Shown one piece after another: positions 4,630-5,437 of a stretch of 5,437 nucleotides of DNA. Origin of the DNA: an uncultured Collinsella sp. (lineage in GTDB: Bacteria > Actinomycetota > Coriobacteriia > Coriobacteriales > Coriobacteriaceae). Position 1 is the first letter of the stretch, and each line of letters opens with the position of its first letter. Location: positions 1-5,437 of the forward strand of contig CALINZ010000102.1 of NCBI GenBank assembly GCA_938045085.1. Direction: 5' to 3'. The notes beneath the pieces were generated by a model, which was given only the letters and a program-made list of their open reading frames with translations, was not told where the DNA came from and did no database searches. A program made the translations under genes and the position numbers.

Positions 4630-5437
4630 ATGTCCAAAGCACTCGACCCCAAAGACACCTGCGTCCTCGTTACCGGTGGCGCCGGCTTTATCGGCTCGCA
4701 CACCGTCGTTCAGCTGCTCGAAGGTGGCTACCAGGTCGTCATCGTCGATGATCTCTCCAACTCCAGCGCCGTCGCCGTCGACCGCGTCAAGACCATCGTG
4801 GGCGACGAGGCCGCCAAGAACCTCACCTTCTACGAGGCCAACGTGCTCGACCGCGATGCGATGAACAAGATCTTCGATACCCATCAGATCGACCGCGTCA
4901 TCCACTTTGCCGGCTTTAAGGCCGTCGGCGAGTCGGTGAGCAAGCCCGTCGAGTACTATCACAACAACATCGAGAACACCCTGGTGCTCATCGACGTCAT
5001 GCGCAGCCATGGCTGCAAGTCCATCATCTTCTCGAGCTCCTCGACCGTCTACGGCGACCCGGACAACCCGCCCGTCACCGAGGAGGATCCTAAGAAGCCC
5101 GCGACCAACCCCTATGGTTGGACCAAGTGGATGATCGAGCAGATCCTTATGGACGTCCACACCGCCGACCCCGAGTGGGACGTCGTGCTGCTCCGTTACT
5201 TCAACCCCATCGGCGCTCATCCGTCGGGCCTGATCGGCGAGGACCCCAAGGGCATCCCCAACAACCTGGTGCCCTATGTCGCCCAGGTTGCCGTGGGCAA
5301 GCTCGAGGCCGTTCAGGTCTTTGGCAACGACTACCCCACCCCCGACGGCACCGGCGTCCGCGACTACATCCATGTCGTTGACCTCGCCCGCGGCCATGTC
5401 TGCGCCATCAAGAAGCTGGAGACGAACTGCGGCCTCT
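4630..5437 (+). CDS. galE: UDP-glucose 4-epimerase (GalE), 3' end beyond window
   Basis: This NAD+-dependent cytoplasmic short-chain dehydrogenase interconverts UDP-glucose and UDP-galactose (Leloir pathway and UDP-Gal supply for surface glycans). The open frame starts at ATG 4630 and runs to the window edge: 269 residues are visible of an expected 330-340. The Rossmann nucleotide motif is TGGAGFIGSH (15-24), and DDLSNSS (40-46) binds the adenosine end. S137 in SSSSTVYG and Y162/K166 in NPYGWTK form the catalytic Ser-Tyr-Lys set. RYFNPIGAHPSG (190-200), EDPKGIPNNLVPYV and DGTGVRDYIHVVDLARGH (239-256) are highly typical of bacterial GalE. AGGAG (4620-4624) is five bases before the ATG. The C-terminal substrate-gating region lies outside. 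It is divergent from the CHAP-protein gene. No other gal gene is visible, so a catabolic versus polysaccharide role cannot be decided. Confidence 0.97.
   Translation, partial: MSKALDPKDTCVLVTGGAGFIGSHTVVQLLEGGYQVVIVDDLSNSSAVAVDRVKTIVGDEAAKNLTFYEANVLDRDAMNKIFDTHQIDRVIHFAGFKAVGESVSKPVEYYHNNIENTLVLIDVMRSHGCKSIIFSSSSTVYGDPDNPPVTEEDPKKPATNPYGWTKWMIEQILMDVHTADPEWDVVLLRYFNPIGAHPSGLIGEDPKGIPNNLVPYVAQVAVGKLEAVQVFGNDYPTPDGTGVRDYIHVVDLARGHVCAIKKLETNCGL

Noticed and set aside
4531..5397. A 288-codon minus-strand open frame opposite galE
   Set aside because: Its Val/Asp/Gly-rich low-information protein is the usual antisense shadow of a GC-rich gene. The plus strand encodes unmistakable GalE.

Overview
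The window is GC-rich bacterial DNA with strongly G/C-biased third codon positions. It most resembles a member of the Coriobacteriia (Collinsella-like Actinomycetota). This rests on overall protein style, codon use and the recurring AAAGAAGGCC...GGCCTTC terminator hairpins; no marker gene proves it. Five protein genes are supported: three on the minus strand and two on the plus strand. The last gene (galE) runs off the right edge. No tRNA, rRNA, CRISPR array or transposase gene was seen.

Layout. (1) 25-513, minus: an unrecognised 162-residue cytoplasmic protein. (2) 514-761: its leader, plus a perfect 31-bp inverted repeat (635-707). (3) 762-1790, minus: a complete LacI-family transcription regulator. 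(4) 1791-1973: a divergent control region with two small palindromes. (5) 1974-2936, plus: murB, UDP-N-acetylenolpyruvoylglucosamine reductase. (6) 2937-3157: a convergent intergenic region holding a compact terminator and a 136-nt nested palindrome with perfect 33-bp arms. (7) 3158-4363, minus: an exported coiled-coil/CHAP-like peptidoglycan hydrolase with a twin-arginine-type signal. (8) 4364-4629: a second divergent control region with short repeated motifs. (9) 4630 to the end, plus: UDP-glucose 4-epimerase, galE, about 80% present. No stretch above 300 bases lacks a gene.

Functionally, three genes bear on the cell envelope. MurB makes the UDP-MurNAc precursor, the CHAP protein probably cuts peptidoglycan outside the cell, and GalE supplies UDP-galactose for sugar catabolism or surface polysaccharide. 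They do not form an operon: each has its own leader and the strands alternate. The LacI-type regulator shares a divergent promoter region with murB and may control itself, murB or a distant sugar locus.

The genes themselves are ordinary. The least explained material is intergenic. The two long perfect inverted repeats have different sequences but share an outer GC-rich/inner AT-rich design and conserved flanking bases, and neither has the U-tract of a normal terminator. They look like two members of a dispersed palindromic repeat family. Short symmetric or periodic motifs near the murB/lacI and galE/CHAP divergent promoters are candidate operators. I found no clear evidence of a new multi-gene system here.
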